From: Lojkania enalia
Lineage: Eukaryota > Ascomycota > Dothideomycetes > Pleosporales
NCBI GenBank assembly: GCA_010094045.1
Contig: ML986600.1
Span: 53,843 to 85,970 of the forward strand
DNA length: 32,128 nucleotides
Direction of reading: 5' to 3'
Shown: positions 22,960 to 31,145 of the stretch, piece after piece
Layout of the letters: every line of letters starts with the position of its first letter
Position numbering within the stretch: the stretch's first letter is position 1
Made by a program: the position numbers and the translations under genes
Notes under the pieces: model-generated
Databases searched by the model: none
Seen by the model: the letters and a program-made list of their open reading frames with translations, nothing else
What the model was told of the DNA's origin: nothing

Positions 22960-24757
22960 GCTTAAGCTACCCTATATAGTATTACTACTAAGCCCGCTAG
23001 TTAGTAGTAGGTTCTATACTATCTATCTTCTTTATCTTCTATCTGCGGATATATAATTAGCTAATAAGTTTCTTAGAAACTTTAACGGTAAATTGATAGA
23101 GTATTAATTATAAGATACTAGATTTATATTAATATTAATATAACTATAATAAAACGCTATAATAAAGAATAGTAGGAATATTATAATATTATAGGTATAT
23201 AAGGAGTTAGGGTTAACGATTAAGAGTATCTAGCTATAAATTATATTTGTAGACTACTACTACTACTACTACTAATATATATAAAACTCTAGTAAAATAG
23301 TAGTATATTATACTATTATATTAAGTATTTATTTTTAGAAATAATAGGTTTTATTACTAAATAGTATACTAATACTATACTCCTAATAGTATATAGAAGT
23401 CTACTATAATATATCGCAGAATACTATAGTCTAGAAAATATTATAAAGTATAGTAAATTACTATTATATATTATAAAATACAGTTAATTACTATTATTTA
23501 ACGTACTATAATATACTATAAAATACTATAGTATACTACCCAGAATCTAATAACTACTCTAGTCTATTTTACGATATACTACTATAGTCTATAATATAGT
23601 ATAATATACTACCCTAGTTAATTAAGTTTATATATATAGGGAAGTAGTATAAATAAAATTTATATAGTGTTAGAGAAGTATATTAGATTTTCTTCTACTA
23701 ACTACTAGTAGTAAGAGTTAAACTAATCCTTATTTATTAAAGTTAGTTATATCTTTATCTAAAAAGCTCTTAAAAGTACTATTTAACTTCTTACTTAATA
23801 TCTTATACTTATTCTTATATTATATAAGCTCAGCCTTAATTTTAAAGTTATTATTAACCTCCTCTTCGCACTTATTACTTTTAATGCCCTTAATATAGGG
23901 AAAGTTTAAATTAAGAAGAAGATTATTATCGAATTAATTATATACTAATAGAGGCTCTTAATATTTAGGATAGTAATTAATATATATCTATAATAAATAG
24001 ATATAATAAAAAATATAATAAACTTACTTCTACTCTAATTCTAAAACTATAGCTAACTCTTCTTTAGATAGTCCCTTAACAAACTCTTACTATTTATTTT
24101 AAGCATCCTTACTTTTAAAGCTATTATTTTATAGTTTAAGAAAACTATCTTAATATATCTTATATATAACCTTCTACACAGCCCCTCTAGAGCTATATAC
24201 CCATAATAGACTACAAGCTAATTCTTATATAGTAGATATATCTTTTTTTTAACTAGTAGCCTTTAATAGAACTACTTAGTAATATCTAAGGCTAATCTCT
24301 TAGTTAATATACTCCTATTTTAAGTAGATAGCTTTTAACCTTACCTCTAATTAATTATCTATTTACTTATAAGTATATATATATATAATAAATAACTATA
24401 ATAACTTACTAGACTTATAATTATTAAAGCGCTTCTCTACTATAGTTTTAATAGCTTTATCTAATATCTTTTTTTTTCTTCTTCCTCTAGCGCTATATAT
24501 TTAGCACTTTTCTGTAGCTACCTTTTCTTAGTACTTTTAGTAGAGCGATTAGTAGTATAAGTACTCTTAATAGCCTTTTTCTTAGTAGTAAGCAATATAG
24601 CCTTATCTCTCTATTAGATAGCGCGCTTAATATTGCTAAGTATACCCTTAAAGGGTATTATAAGGTTAGTTAGACGGCATTTTTAAGAACTAGCTTAACC
24701 GCATAGTAAAAGAACGTATTTAATTTTATAATTTTCTAACTACTAGCCTTATATTTA
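22960..24757 (-). mobile_element. Left, truncated and heavily RIPed copy of the inverted unit
   Basis: It matches 28,270-30,110 in reverse orientation almost throughout. It carries the 3' three exons of the four-exon gene, the MITE-like segment, a CTA microsatellite (~23,256-23,277; shorter than the right copy) and the first part of the hAT 5' region. Homology stops inside the first intron on the right side (~24,757) and within the hAT 5' region on the left side. Compared with the right copy, almost all differences are C-to-T and G-to-A. Confidence 0.85.
23660..24748 (-). pseudogene. Left copy of the unidentified four-exon gene (exons 2-4 only)
   Basis: Exon and intron lengths mirror the right copy: an intron at 24,359-24,409 is 51 nt in both, the intron at 23,965-24,027 is 63 nt in both, and the exon between them is 331 nt in both. 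Exon 1 is missing. The acceptor of the 63-nt intron has changed from CTAG to CTAA. A 26-bp deletion between direct TATTAAAG repeats shifts the last exon, and an A-run is one base shorter than on the right (9 against 10). These lesions plus many TAA/TAG stops make it non-functional. Confidence 0.85.
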
Positions 24758-24759
24758 TA

Positions 24760-24820
24760 ACGATACAAAGAAATCGTTCTACGAAAAGCTTTATATATAA
24801 CCTTATCCTAAAGCTTTTCG
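24760..24820. other. Two short perfect hairpins
   Basis: AACGAT (24,760) pairs with ATCGTT (to 24,779). Next, CGAAAAGCTTTA (24,782-24,793) pairs with TAAAGCTTTTCG (24,809-24,820) across a 15-nt loop. They sit just outside the truncation point of the left inverted copy. Confidence 0.6.
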
Positions 24821-25280
24821 CTTATCTTATCCTACCCCTAGTTCTACCCCTTTTCCCTTCCGTATATAGTTATATACTCCCTTATAAGTAGTTTAGTAGT
24901 TCTTCTATATCCTTTTATATAAGGCCTATAGGTGTTAATAGAATTTCTATGTCCCTAAACTCTTACGTACTTCTATATACCTCTAAGTGGATTTATACTA
25001 TATTTAGACCTATTATCTTACTTATACTATTATATTATATAGAAGAACTTAATACTACTAATAATAGCCTCTTTAATAATATCGTATCGATTGTTTATTT
25101 AACTATATCTAAGTCTAAGATATACCTAATTTAGTTTAGATTATAATACTTATATATTATTATATTAAATTATTTAGTTATCTAGATAGGATCTTAGAAA
25201 CTTTCTATTAATCGAAGCCTTTAAGTTTAGAACTTCCTATCCCCTATAATTAGGATTACTTTTAGAAAAGCCGCATAGAG
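24821..25280. other. AT-rich interval without a recognisable gene
   Basis: An open 61-codon plus-strand frame near 24,949-25,134 is hydrophobic and Ile/Leu/Tyr-rich, which is what random RIPed DNA encodes. I see no motif. The interval may be the 5' leader or LTR remains of the gag remnant that follows. Confidence 0.4.
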
Positions 25281-25289
25281 TACGTTTAG

Positions 25290-26730
25290 GTAGAAACTTA
25301 AAGACTACTAATAACCTATTAGAATCGGAGGTAACTGCTAATATCTGACTATAATTTACCTTCTAATTCCTATACTAGAACTAATATACGCGTAAGTTAT
25401 AGTAAGAGTAAGCTTCTATCTACGCGTGTAGAACAACTATTACCTCCTATAGGGGGCCCTGCGATAGGCAGACCCCTTTCTATAGAGCCTATAATAAAGA
25501 ACCTATTTAATTTAGAGGGAAATTAGAGTAAACTAATTTTTAAGGAATAAATTGTAATTTTATAAGAGAAGATCGCACGCTTAATATAATAGAGAACTGT
25601 TAGTCTTAATTAACCTCTATAAACTACCGAATTAGAACTAATAATATATTAAGAAACTTTTACAACTCCTCTAGTAAGAAACCTTTTAGCTACCCTTAAG
25701 CCCCCTTAAGTCTACTTTACTAAATATACGCTTAAGATTAAAAGCTTTATAGATAGTAGTAAACCTATATTTAAATAATAGTAAGCCTTAATTCTAGACT
25801 AACTTAAGATTAATATAGATTACTATCGGATAGAGTATATATATATAGTATTAGTATAAGAATATACTTCTAGTACTGCGAAAGGGTATTTAGAACTAAA
25901 ATATCTAGCTAAATTAGACTAGTATTAGTTTAAGAATATTAAAGAAATAATTTTACTTCTATAATTATATTTTATTATAGGTAATAAAGAGATAGAGGCG
26001 TGATAGGCGTTTTAGATCCTAAGAATAAATAAGAGAGAAGTGTTCCCAACTTTTAAAGCTCGCTTTATTAGTACAGCTATTAGGAGATCCGTATCCTAAT
26101 CTAAGTAGTTCTTCTACCTATAGGATAAGATTCTCCCCAGCCTAAAGATATTAAACCTTAGCTTTAAGCTTATATAGAAAGGCTCCTTTAATACTATAGT
26201 TGCCTACTTAACAGCCTATAATATAGAAAAGAGAAGTATTCCTAGCCTTTTAAAACGAACTGCTAGCTTATAGGTTATAGCTAAAATAAATTTAGATTAG
26301 TACTAGAAGGTTTCTAAGAGTTTATCTAAGGTAACCTATAATCTAATACCACCTTAATCTACTCTAGTATTAATACCTTATTCTACTATAATTACTTTCT
26401 AATAACCTAGTAAAACTCTTACATCTGAAAGATATATAACTCTAGATAATTACTATAATTATAGTAAACTAGAATACTTTATAAATACATATATAGTTCT
26501 TAAAATATAAGAGATAGAGGTTAAATAAAAGGAGATTAAGGAAGAAGAGTTTCTAGATGTAAATAAGTACTACCTAGATAGTTCTTAGGTAGGAAATAGA
26601 GACGCCTAGAAAAACTCTCTATCCTAGGCTTAAGTAAGTAAAACTTATTAAATATTAATTTATTATATTTGTTTAGAGGAAAGTACTTTTAAATTCCTAC
26701 CGTTTTATATTTAAAAGACGTTAGTATATA
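25290..26730 (+). pseudogene. Orphan retrotransposon gag remnant with CCHC knuckle
   Basis: One plus-strand frame runs from about 25,290 to the minisatellite. After a Pro/Ser-rich N-terminus (VEQLLPPIGGPAIGRP) comes a Gag capsid-like region: IKSFIDSSKPIFK near 25,740, YLELKYLAKLD near 25,890, REVFPTFKARFISTAIR near 26,040, and a YL.DKILPSLKILNLSFK block. A decayed zinc knuckle follows near 26,440-26,490 (YYNYSKLEYFINTY; the Tyr and Glu/Tyr positions correspond to C, C, G-H and C). The C-terminus is acidic. No protease or RT follows: the frame runs into a tandem repeat. It resembles Gag of Ty3-type elements. The family is uncertain. Confidence 0.7.
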
Positions 26731-26766
26731 ATAGGCTGGTAAATAGGGTATATAGTACCTTACCTA

Positions 26767-26917
26767 GGTTAAGGTTAGGTTCGGGGTTCTTGGCGCTGGG
26801 GTTAGAGTTAAGGTAGGGTTCTTAGCGCTGGGGTATAGGTTAGGTAGGGGTTCTTGGCATTAAGGTTGAGGTTAGGGTAGGGTTCTTGGCGCTGGGGTAT
26901 AAGGTTAAGGTAGGGGT
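26767..26917 (+). repeat. G-rich minisatellite, ~32-bp unit, about 4.5 copies
   Basis: Each unit contains GGTTAGGGTAGGGTTCTTGG followed by CGCTGGGGT, with small variations (one unit reads GGCATTAAGGT). The plus strand carries G runs of 3-4 at regular spacing. It keeps TG, CA and GC dinucleotides that are almost absent just to its left, so it has escaped or postdates RIP. Confidence 0.85.
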
Positions 26918-26948
26918 ACCCTATAGGGTTCCTCTATAATTACAGGAA

Positions 26949-27011
26949 ATAATTATATATTATATATTTATTATATATTATATATTATATATTTATTATA
27001 TATTATATATC
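26949..27011. repeat. AT microsatellite/low-complexity tract
   Basis: Repeated TATATTATATATTTATTATA pattern, almost pure A/T, directly after the minisatellite and before the H3-like pseudogene. At its right edge CTGTAA-ATTA-TTACAG forms a short palindrome (~27,016-27,031). Confidence 0.8.
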
Positions 27012-27206
27012 AAATATTTATTACTGTAAATTATTACAGTAGAGAACCAGTTTCATTTAAAGTAGCCTTTTCTGAGCCTAAGACTACCTAGGGATTATAA
27101 CTCTAATCTAATAGAAGACTAAACTTCTTATAGTATCACTTTACTAAATATGTATTCTTATTTTAGATAGTAACCCGCTTTACGTGAATTGCGTTTACAT
27201 TATAGT

Positions 27207-27255
27207 CTAGTATAGTTAGTATTATACAGTATAAATTATATAAAAAATAACATAC
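27207..27255 (-). other. Intron 2 of the H3-like gene (49 nt)
   Basis: GTATGT donor, ATACTAACTATACTAG branch and acceptor. Splicing joins FFK to DYNVNAIHV in frame. It lacks the TTATYACAG motif seen in the other introns. Confidence 0.85.
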
Positions 27256-27453
27256 CTTTAAAGAACCTAATAAGAAAAGCCTTAGTAGATTCTTAGAGAG
27301 CCTCAATTGCGCTCTGTTGCCAACGCATCTTACTACTATAAGTATCCTCCCGAACTACGGTAGTAATTTCACAGATTAGCCGCGAAAAAGGGAGCTTTCG
27401 AAGGAGGAGTTCAGTACTCTTCTAATATTATTTAATCTGTCGAAGTGCGACGG

Positions 27454-27501
27454 CTATATCCTATTAGTATATAACTGTAATAAAAACCTATAATAACTTA
27501 C
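27454..27501 (-). other. Intron 1 of the H3-like gene (48 nt), with TTATTACAG motif
   Basis: Starts GTAAGTTATTATAG, contains TTTTTATTACAG and ends with a TACTAATAGGATATAG branch and acceptor. Splicing creates a Thr codon and joins YYPR to TVALRQI, exactly the H3 order. Confidence 0.9.
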
Positions 27502-27646
27502 TCCTAGGGTAATAGCGACGCTTTACTAGCGCAGGCTTTACTAGTGCAGGTATCTTACAAGCTAATTTAGCGGCGAGCTACTTTTGGGGAAACTTACCAC
27601 CTGTTAGAACGATTTTAGATTGTGCTGTTCCTTAAGTGCAAGACAT

Positions 27647-28114
27647 TACGTGTTGATAGTAGTAGAGTAGAGTGGTTGACGTCGATAATTAAGGTTGGTA
27701 GTATGAAGCTAAGTTGAGGTTCGTTAATAGATACCCAAAATGTAAATATAGATGCTAAGACACGCACGTGCTAAGAGCTAGTACCGAATTAGGATTATAA
27801 AGTAAAGCTAATAAGGTGTTTAGATGTGTATTATAAGAATACTGTGATAAAAAACTGTAATAACTTACTATCTTATAGAACCAGCAGTACGCTTTTCAGT
27901 AATAGTTTTTTATACTAAACCGACTAATATTTTATATTTATTTAGATGTGTATATATTTTATTATTATTTCTATCTAATCTATACTAGTAGGTGGCACGT
28001 GCGCTCGTCGCGTCGAGCCTAACATCCTACCACAACTCTTCTTCCTACTATACTCTCATTAGTGCAACCCTAAATCTTCGATTTATTATATACTTTTATT
28101 ACAGTTCCTATAAA
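27647..28114. promoter_or_regulatory. Divergent intergenic region with two identical GCACGTGC palindromes
   Basis: The H3-like gene (minus) and the four-exon gene (plus) start 468 bp apart and face away from each other. GCACGTGC occurs at 27,764-27,771 and 27,995-28,002, an E-box-type site. TTTAGATGTGTAT is also repeated (near 27,819 and 27,942). These would fit a shared promoter, but no expression evidence can be seen. Confidence 0.45.
27808..27868 (-). other. Possible 5' UTR intron upstream of the H3-like gene
   Basis: On the minus strand it starts GTAAGTTATTACAG, followed by TTTTTTATCACAG, and could end at CACCTTATTAG with a weak branch site (TCTAAAC). It matches the motif of the proven introns nearby. 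The exact acceptor is uncertain because no coding frame tests it. Confidence 0.5.
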
Positions 28115-28240
28115 ATGTCGACTATTAAAGTAGAGCCTATCAACGACAATTTTCTCGATGGTCCAGATAGCTTACTACTATTAAAGCTACTAGAGCTACC
28201 AGTTGGCTTCGACTAAGATGAGTGGGCGAAGTTAACACAG

Positions 28241-28287
28241 GTAAGTAATTATACTAGTCTTTTATCACAGTTTACTAATGAATATAG
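28241..28287 (+). other. Intron 1 of the four-exon gene (47 nt)
   Basis: GTAAGT donor, CTTTTATCACAG in the middle, TACTAATGA branch and ATATAG acceptor. The left inverted copy breaks off inside this intron. Confidence 0.85.
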
Positions 28288-28627
28288 GGCTGGCAGTTAG
28301 AAGATTATAAAATTAAATACGTCCTTTCGCTACGCGGTTAAGCTGGTTCTTAAAAAGGCCGTCCAACCAACCTTGCAGTACCCTTTAAGGGTATACTTAG
28401 CAATACTAAGCGCGCTATCCAATAGAGAGACAAGGCTATGTCGCTTACTGCTAAGGAAAAGGCTATTAAGAGTGCCTATACTGCTAATCGCTCTACTAAG
28501 AGTGCTAAGAAGAGGCAGCTACAGAAAAGTGCTGAATATATAGCGCTAGGGGAAGAAGAAAAAAAAAAGATGTTAGATGAAGCTATTAAAGCTATGGCGG
28601 AGAAGCGCTTCAACGATTATAAGTCTA

Positions 28628-28678
28628 GTAAGTTATCACAGTTATTTATCACATATATGTATACTTACAAGTAAATAG
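28628..28678 (+). other. Intron 2 of the four-exon gene (51 nt)
   Basis: Starts GTAAGTTATCACAG, followed by TTATTTATCACA, with an ACTTACAAGTAAATAG branch/acceptor region. The left copy has the same length with TTATTATAG in place of TTATCACAG. Confidence 0.85.
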
Positions 28679-29009
28679 GTGATTGGTTAGAGGCAAGGCT
28701 AAAGGCTGTCTACTTGAAATGGGAGTATATCGACCAAGAGATTAGCCTTAGACGTCACCAAGCAGTTCTATTAAAGGCTACTAGTCAAGAGAAAGATGCA
28801 TCTACTACATAAGAATCAGCTCGTGGTCTATTACGGGTATATAGCTCTGGAGGGGCTGTGCAGAAGGTTATGCATAAGATATACTAAGATAGCCTTCTTA
28901 AGCTATAAAATAATAGCTTTAAAAGCAAGGATGCTTAAAATAAATAGTAAGAGTTCGTTGAGGGACTATCTAAGGAAGAGTTAGCTATAGTCTTAGAGCT
29001 AGAGTAGAA

Positions 29010-29072
29010 GTAAGTTTATTATATTTTTTATCACATCCATTTATTACAGATATATACTAATTACTACCCTAG
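29010..29072 (+). other. Intron 3 of the four-exon gene (63 nt)
   Basis: GTAAGT donor, TTTTTTATCACA and TTTATTACAG inside, a TACTAATTACTACCCTAG branch and acceptor. Splicing joins a Lys codon to YQEPLLVYNQF. Confidence 0.85.
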
Positions 29073-29450
29073 ATATCAAGAGCCTCTATTAGTATATAAT
29101 CAATTCGATAATGATCTTCTTCTCGATTCGAACTTACCCTATATTAAGGGTATTAAAAGCGATGAGTGCGAAGAGGAGGTTGATAATAACTCTAAAATTG
29201 AGGCTGAGCTTGTATAATATAAGGATAAGTATAAGATATTAAGTGAGAAGTTAGATAGTACTTTTGAGGGCTTCTTAGATGAAGATATAACCGACTTTAA
29301 TAGTTTCTCGGATAATAATACTTTAATAAATAAGGATTAGCTTAGCCCTTACTACTAGTAGTTAGTAGAAGAAAATCTAATATACTTCTCTAATACTATA
29401 TAAATTTTATTTATACTACTTCCCTATATATATAAACTTAATTAACTAGG

Positions 29451-29763
29451 GTAGTATGTTGCACTACGTTACAGACTATAGTAGTATATCGCAAAATAGA
29501 CTAGGGTGGTTATTAGATTCTAGGTAGTATACTATAGTATCTTACAGTATATTGCAGTACGTTAAATAATAGTAATTAACTGTACTTCATAGTATATAAC
29601 AGTAATTTACTATACTTTATAGTATTTTCTAGACTGCAGCGTTCTGCGATATACTGTAATAGACTCCTATATACTACTAAGAGTATAGTATTAGTATGCC
29701 GTTTAGTAATAAAACCTATTATCTCTAAAAATAAATACTTGATACAATAGTGTAACATACTAC
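29451..29763. mobile_element. Possible MITE inside the repeated unit (~313 bp)
   Basis: GTAGTATGTTGCAC at the left end (29,451-29,464) is inverted at the right end (29,750-29,763, reverse complement GTAGTATGTTACAC, 13/14 identical). Inside are several inverted and direct copies of CAGTATATYGCAGTA-like and GTAATTWACTRT motifs. It has no coding frame and is present in both copies of the unit, so it predates their duplication. No clean target duplication was found, although ACTAGGG occurs just outside both ends. Confidence 0.5.
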
Positions 29764-29788
29764 TGTTTTACTAGGGTTTCATATATAT

Positions 29789-29789
<1 letters not shown>

Positions 29790-29828
<39 letters not shown>
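29790..29828 (+). repeat. (GTA)n microsatellite, about 13 units
   Basis: An uninterrupted GTA run. The left copy of the unit has only about seven units, so it has changed length since duplication. Confidence 0.9.
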
Positions 29829-29888
29829 CTACAAACATAATTCATAGCTAGATACTCTCGATCGTTAACCCTAACTCCTTATATACCC

Positions 29889-29963
29889 GTAATATTGTAA
29901 TATTCCTGCTATTCTTTATCACAGCGTTTTATTATAGTTATATTAATACTAATACAAATCTAG
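29889..29963 (+). other. Possible intron before the hAT transposase start (75 nt)
   Basis: GTAATAT donor, TCTTTATCACAG and TTTATTATAG inside, and TACTAATACAAATCTAG at the end. It has the same motif arrangement as the confirmed introns. No reading frame on its left confirms it, so it may be a 5' UTR intron. Confidence 0.5.
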
Positions 29964-31088
29964 CATCTCGCGATCGATGCTCCATCAATTTCCCGTTAAG
30001 GTTTCTAAGAAACCTATCAGCTAATTATGTATCCGCGGATAGGAGATGAAGAAGATAGGTAGGGGGCAATAGAGCTTATTAATATATAGATAGCGTGGTG
30101 GGAATTAATACTATAGGCTTAGGACCCTTTAAATACACTCGACAAACTAAGGTAGAATTCAGCTACTTATTATAGCAAGATCTAGAGATAATTTAGGGAA
30201 GCTGCACAATTTCTAGATGGTTACCTATTTATATTCTATTACTACTACAGCCTTCGACTTATACATCTAAATAAGAATTATAATAGTATAAAGTATCTAA
30301 CAAATCACCTTAGATCCTAGGCCTGTCTAAGAACTCTAGCTCCTAAGCATAATAGGTTCTATATACCTATAGCTAGGCCTCCCGATAATAAAGATCCGAT
30401 TATACTACTATACTCTACTAGCGCCTTTAAGTATGAACTAGTCCGTGTTATTATTAATAATAACTAGTCTTTCCGAACAGTAGATTGCCCGTCCTTTCAA
30501 CGATTCGTTTAGTTCCTCCGACCAGGTACTATATTAATTAGCCGATTTAGTTTTATGGGGCTATTCGAGCATAAGGTTACAGTAGCTTAGTCCTCTCTTT
30601 TATATAACCTTAGCTAAAGTATAAAGATATTAATTGCGTTTAATACCTAGTCTATAAAAAACCACCTTAGTTTCCTTGCAGTAAAAGGGTACTATATTAA
30701 TCAGGACTGGGAGTTCTGCGAGAGACTACTTGATTTTATTCCTATTCGAGGAAGCTATACTAGTACTTCTATAGTAATAGAAGTACTACATATTCTATCA
30801 AATATAAACATGCAACGACGATTACTAGCAGCTACCTACGACAACGCTGCTAATAATAGTATACTTATATGTACGATACAAGAGAAACTACGCGAAGACA
30901 GTATTAAATAGGACTGCGAGGAGAACACAATTCCATACCTTACTTATATTATCAATCTTATTGTTCAGGAAATCATTTACTATTTTAAACTCGCACCCCC
31001 CGAAGAGATAGGAAATAGAGGAACTTTACGGCGACGCGATATAAATGAGATCCGGATATAGATTTCTGTCCTAAATTCTCTTTATAAG

Positions 31089-31145
31089 GTATAGCTTTTT
31101 ATTACAGTTAGTTATTACAGTTATTATATACTAATTCCTAGTTAG
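31089..31145 (+). other. Intron of the hAT transposase gene (57 nt)
   Basis: GTATAG donor, CTTTTTATTACAG and GTTATTACAG inside, TACTAATTCCTAG branch region and GTTAG acceptor. Only this acceptor, not the CTAG four bases earlier, keeps the frame (NSLYK to IRAIYK). Confidence 0.75.

Larger units (their letters stand above)
27103..27646 (-). pseudogene. Histone H3-like gene with CenH3-like core, three exons, RIP-broken
   Basis: Minus-strand exons at 27,646-27,502, 27,453-27,256 and 27,206-27,103 sum to 447 nt, exactly 149 codons with the stop. Both introns have GT..AG ends and TACTAA branch sites. The tail reads MSCT..TA and TGGKFPQK.LAAK, close to the H3 N-tail but with about three extra residues before TGG. 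Then come TVALRQI, YQKSTELLLRKLPFSRL, a long loop, KMRWQQSAIEALQES, AFLIRFFKDYN and NAIHVKRVTI. The RW in place of the canonical H3 RF, and the longer loop before it, are features of centromeric H3 (CENP-A/CenH3). The tail looks like ordinary H3. Six in-frame stops (TAA, TAG and one TGA) match CAA/CAG/CGA changes by RIP, so it is a pseudogene here. Identity as an H3-fold protein is secure. Its CenH3 status is inference. Confidence 0.88.
28115..29403 (+). pseudogene. Unidentified four-exon gene of the inverted unit (right copy, lightly RIPed)
   Basis: The exons are 28,115-28,240, 28,288-28,627, 28,679-29,009 and 29,073-29,403. They sum to 1,128 nt, exactly 376 codons with the stop, and the left copy supports the same boundaries. 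The product starts MSTIKVEPINDNFLDGPDSL, has an acidic N-terminus (DEWAKLTQGWQLEDYK) and a K/E-rich central helix (about residues 100-155: AKEKAIKSAYTANRSTKSA, then EEEKKKMLDEAIKAMAEKRF) that looks like a coiled coil with a basic face. It then has a WLEARLKAVYLKWEYIDQE helix and an acidic C-terminus. About 15 in-frame stops, nearly all C-to-T/G-to-A derivable, break it. I recognise no family. The adjacency to a hAT transposase gene, repeated in two copies, suggests an accessory protein of that transposon. Confidence 0.75.

Noticed and set aside
24949..25134. Open 61-codon plus-strand frame
   Set aside because: It is hydrophobic and Ile/Tyr-rich, typical of AT-rich noise, with no second copy or domain to support it.
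26767..26917. Telomere repeat array
   Set aside because: GGTTAGGG occurs but is embedded in a 32-bp unit with GGCGCTGGGG. There is no uninterrupted TTAGGG array.
27992..28114. Upstream extension of the four-exon gene frame
   Set aside because: It would need a GTG start and encodes a low-complexity Ser/Tyr stretch. ATG at 28,115 gives a clean whole-codon gene model.
29576..29758. Open 60-codon minus-strand frame
   Set aside because: It lies inside the MITE-like repeat and is not preserved in the left copy.
29761..29831. CRISPR-like or other spaced repeat array
   Set aside because: It is a plain GTA microsatellite. No spaced direct repeats of CRISPR type occur anywhere in the window.
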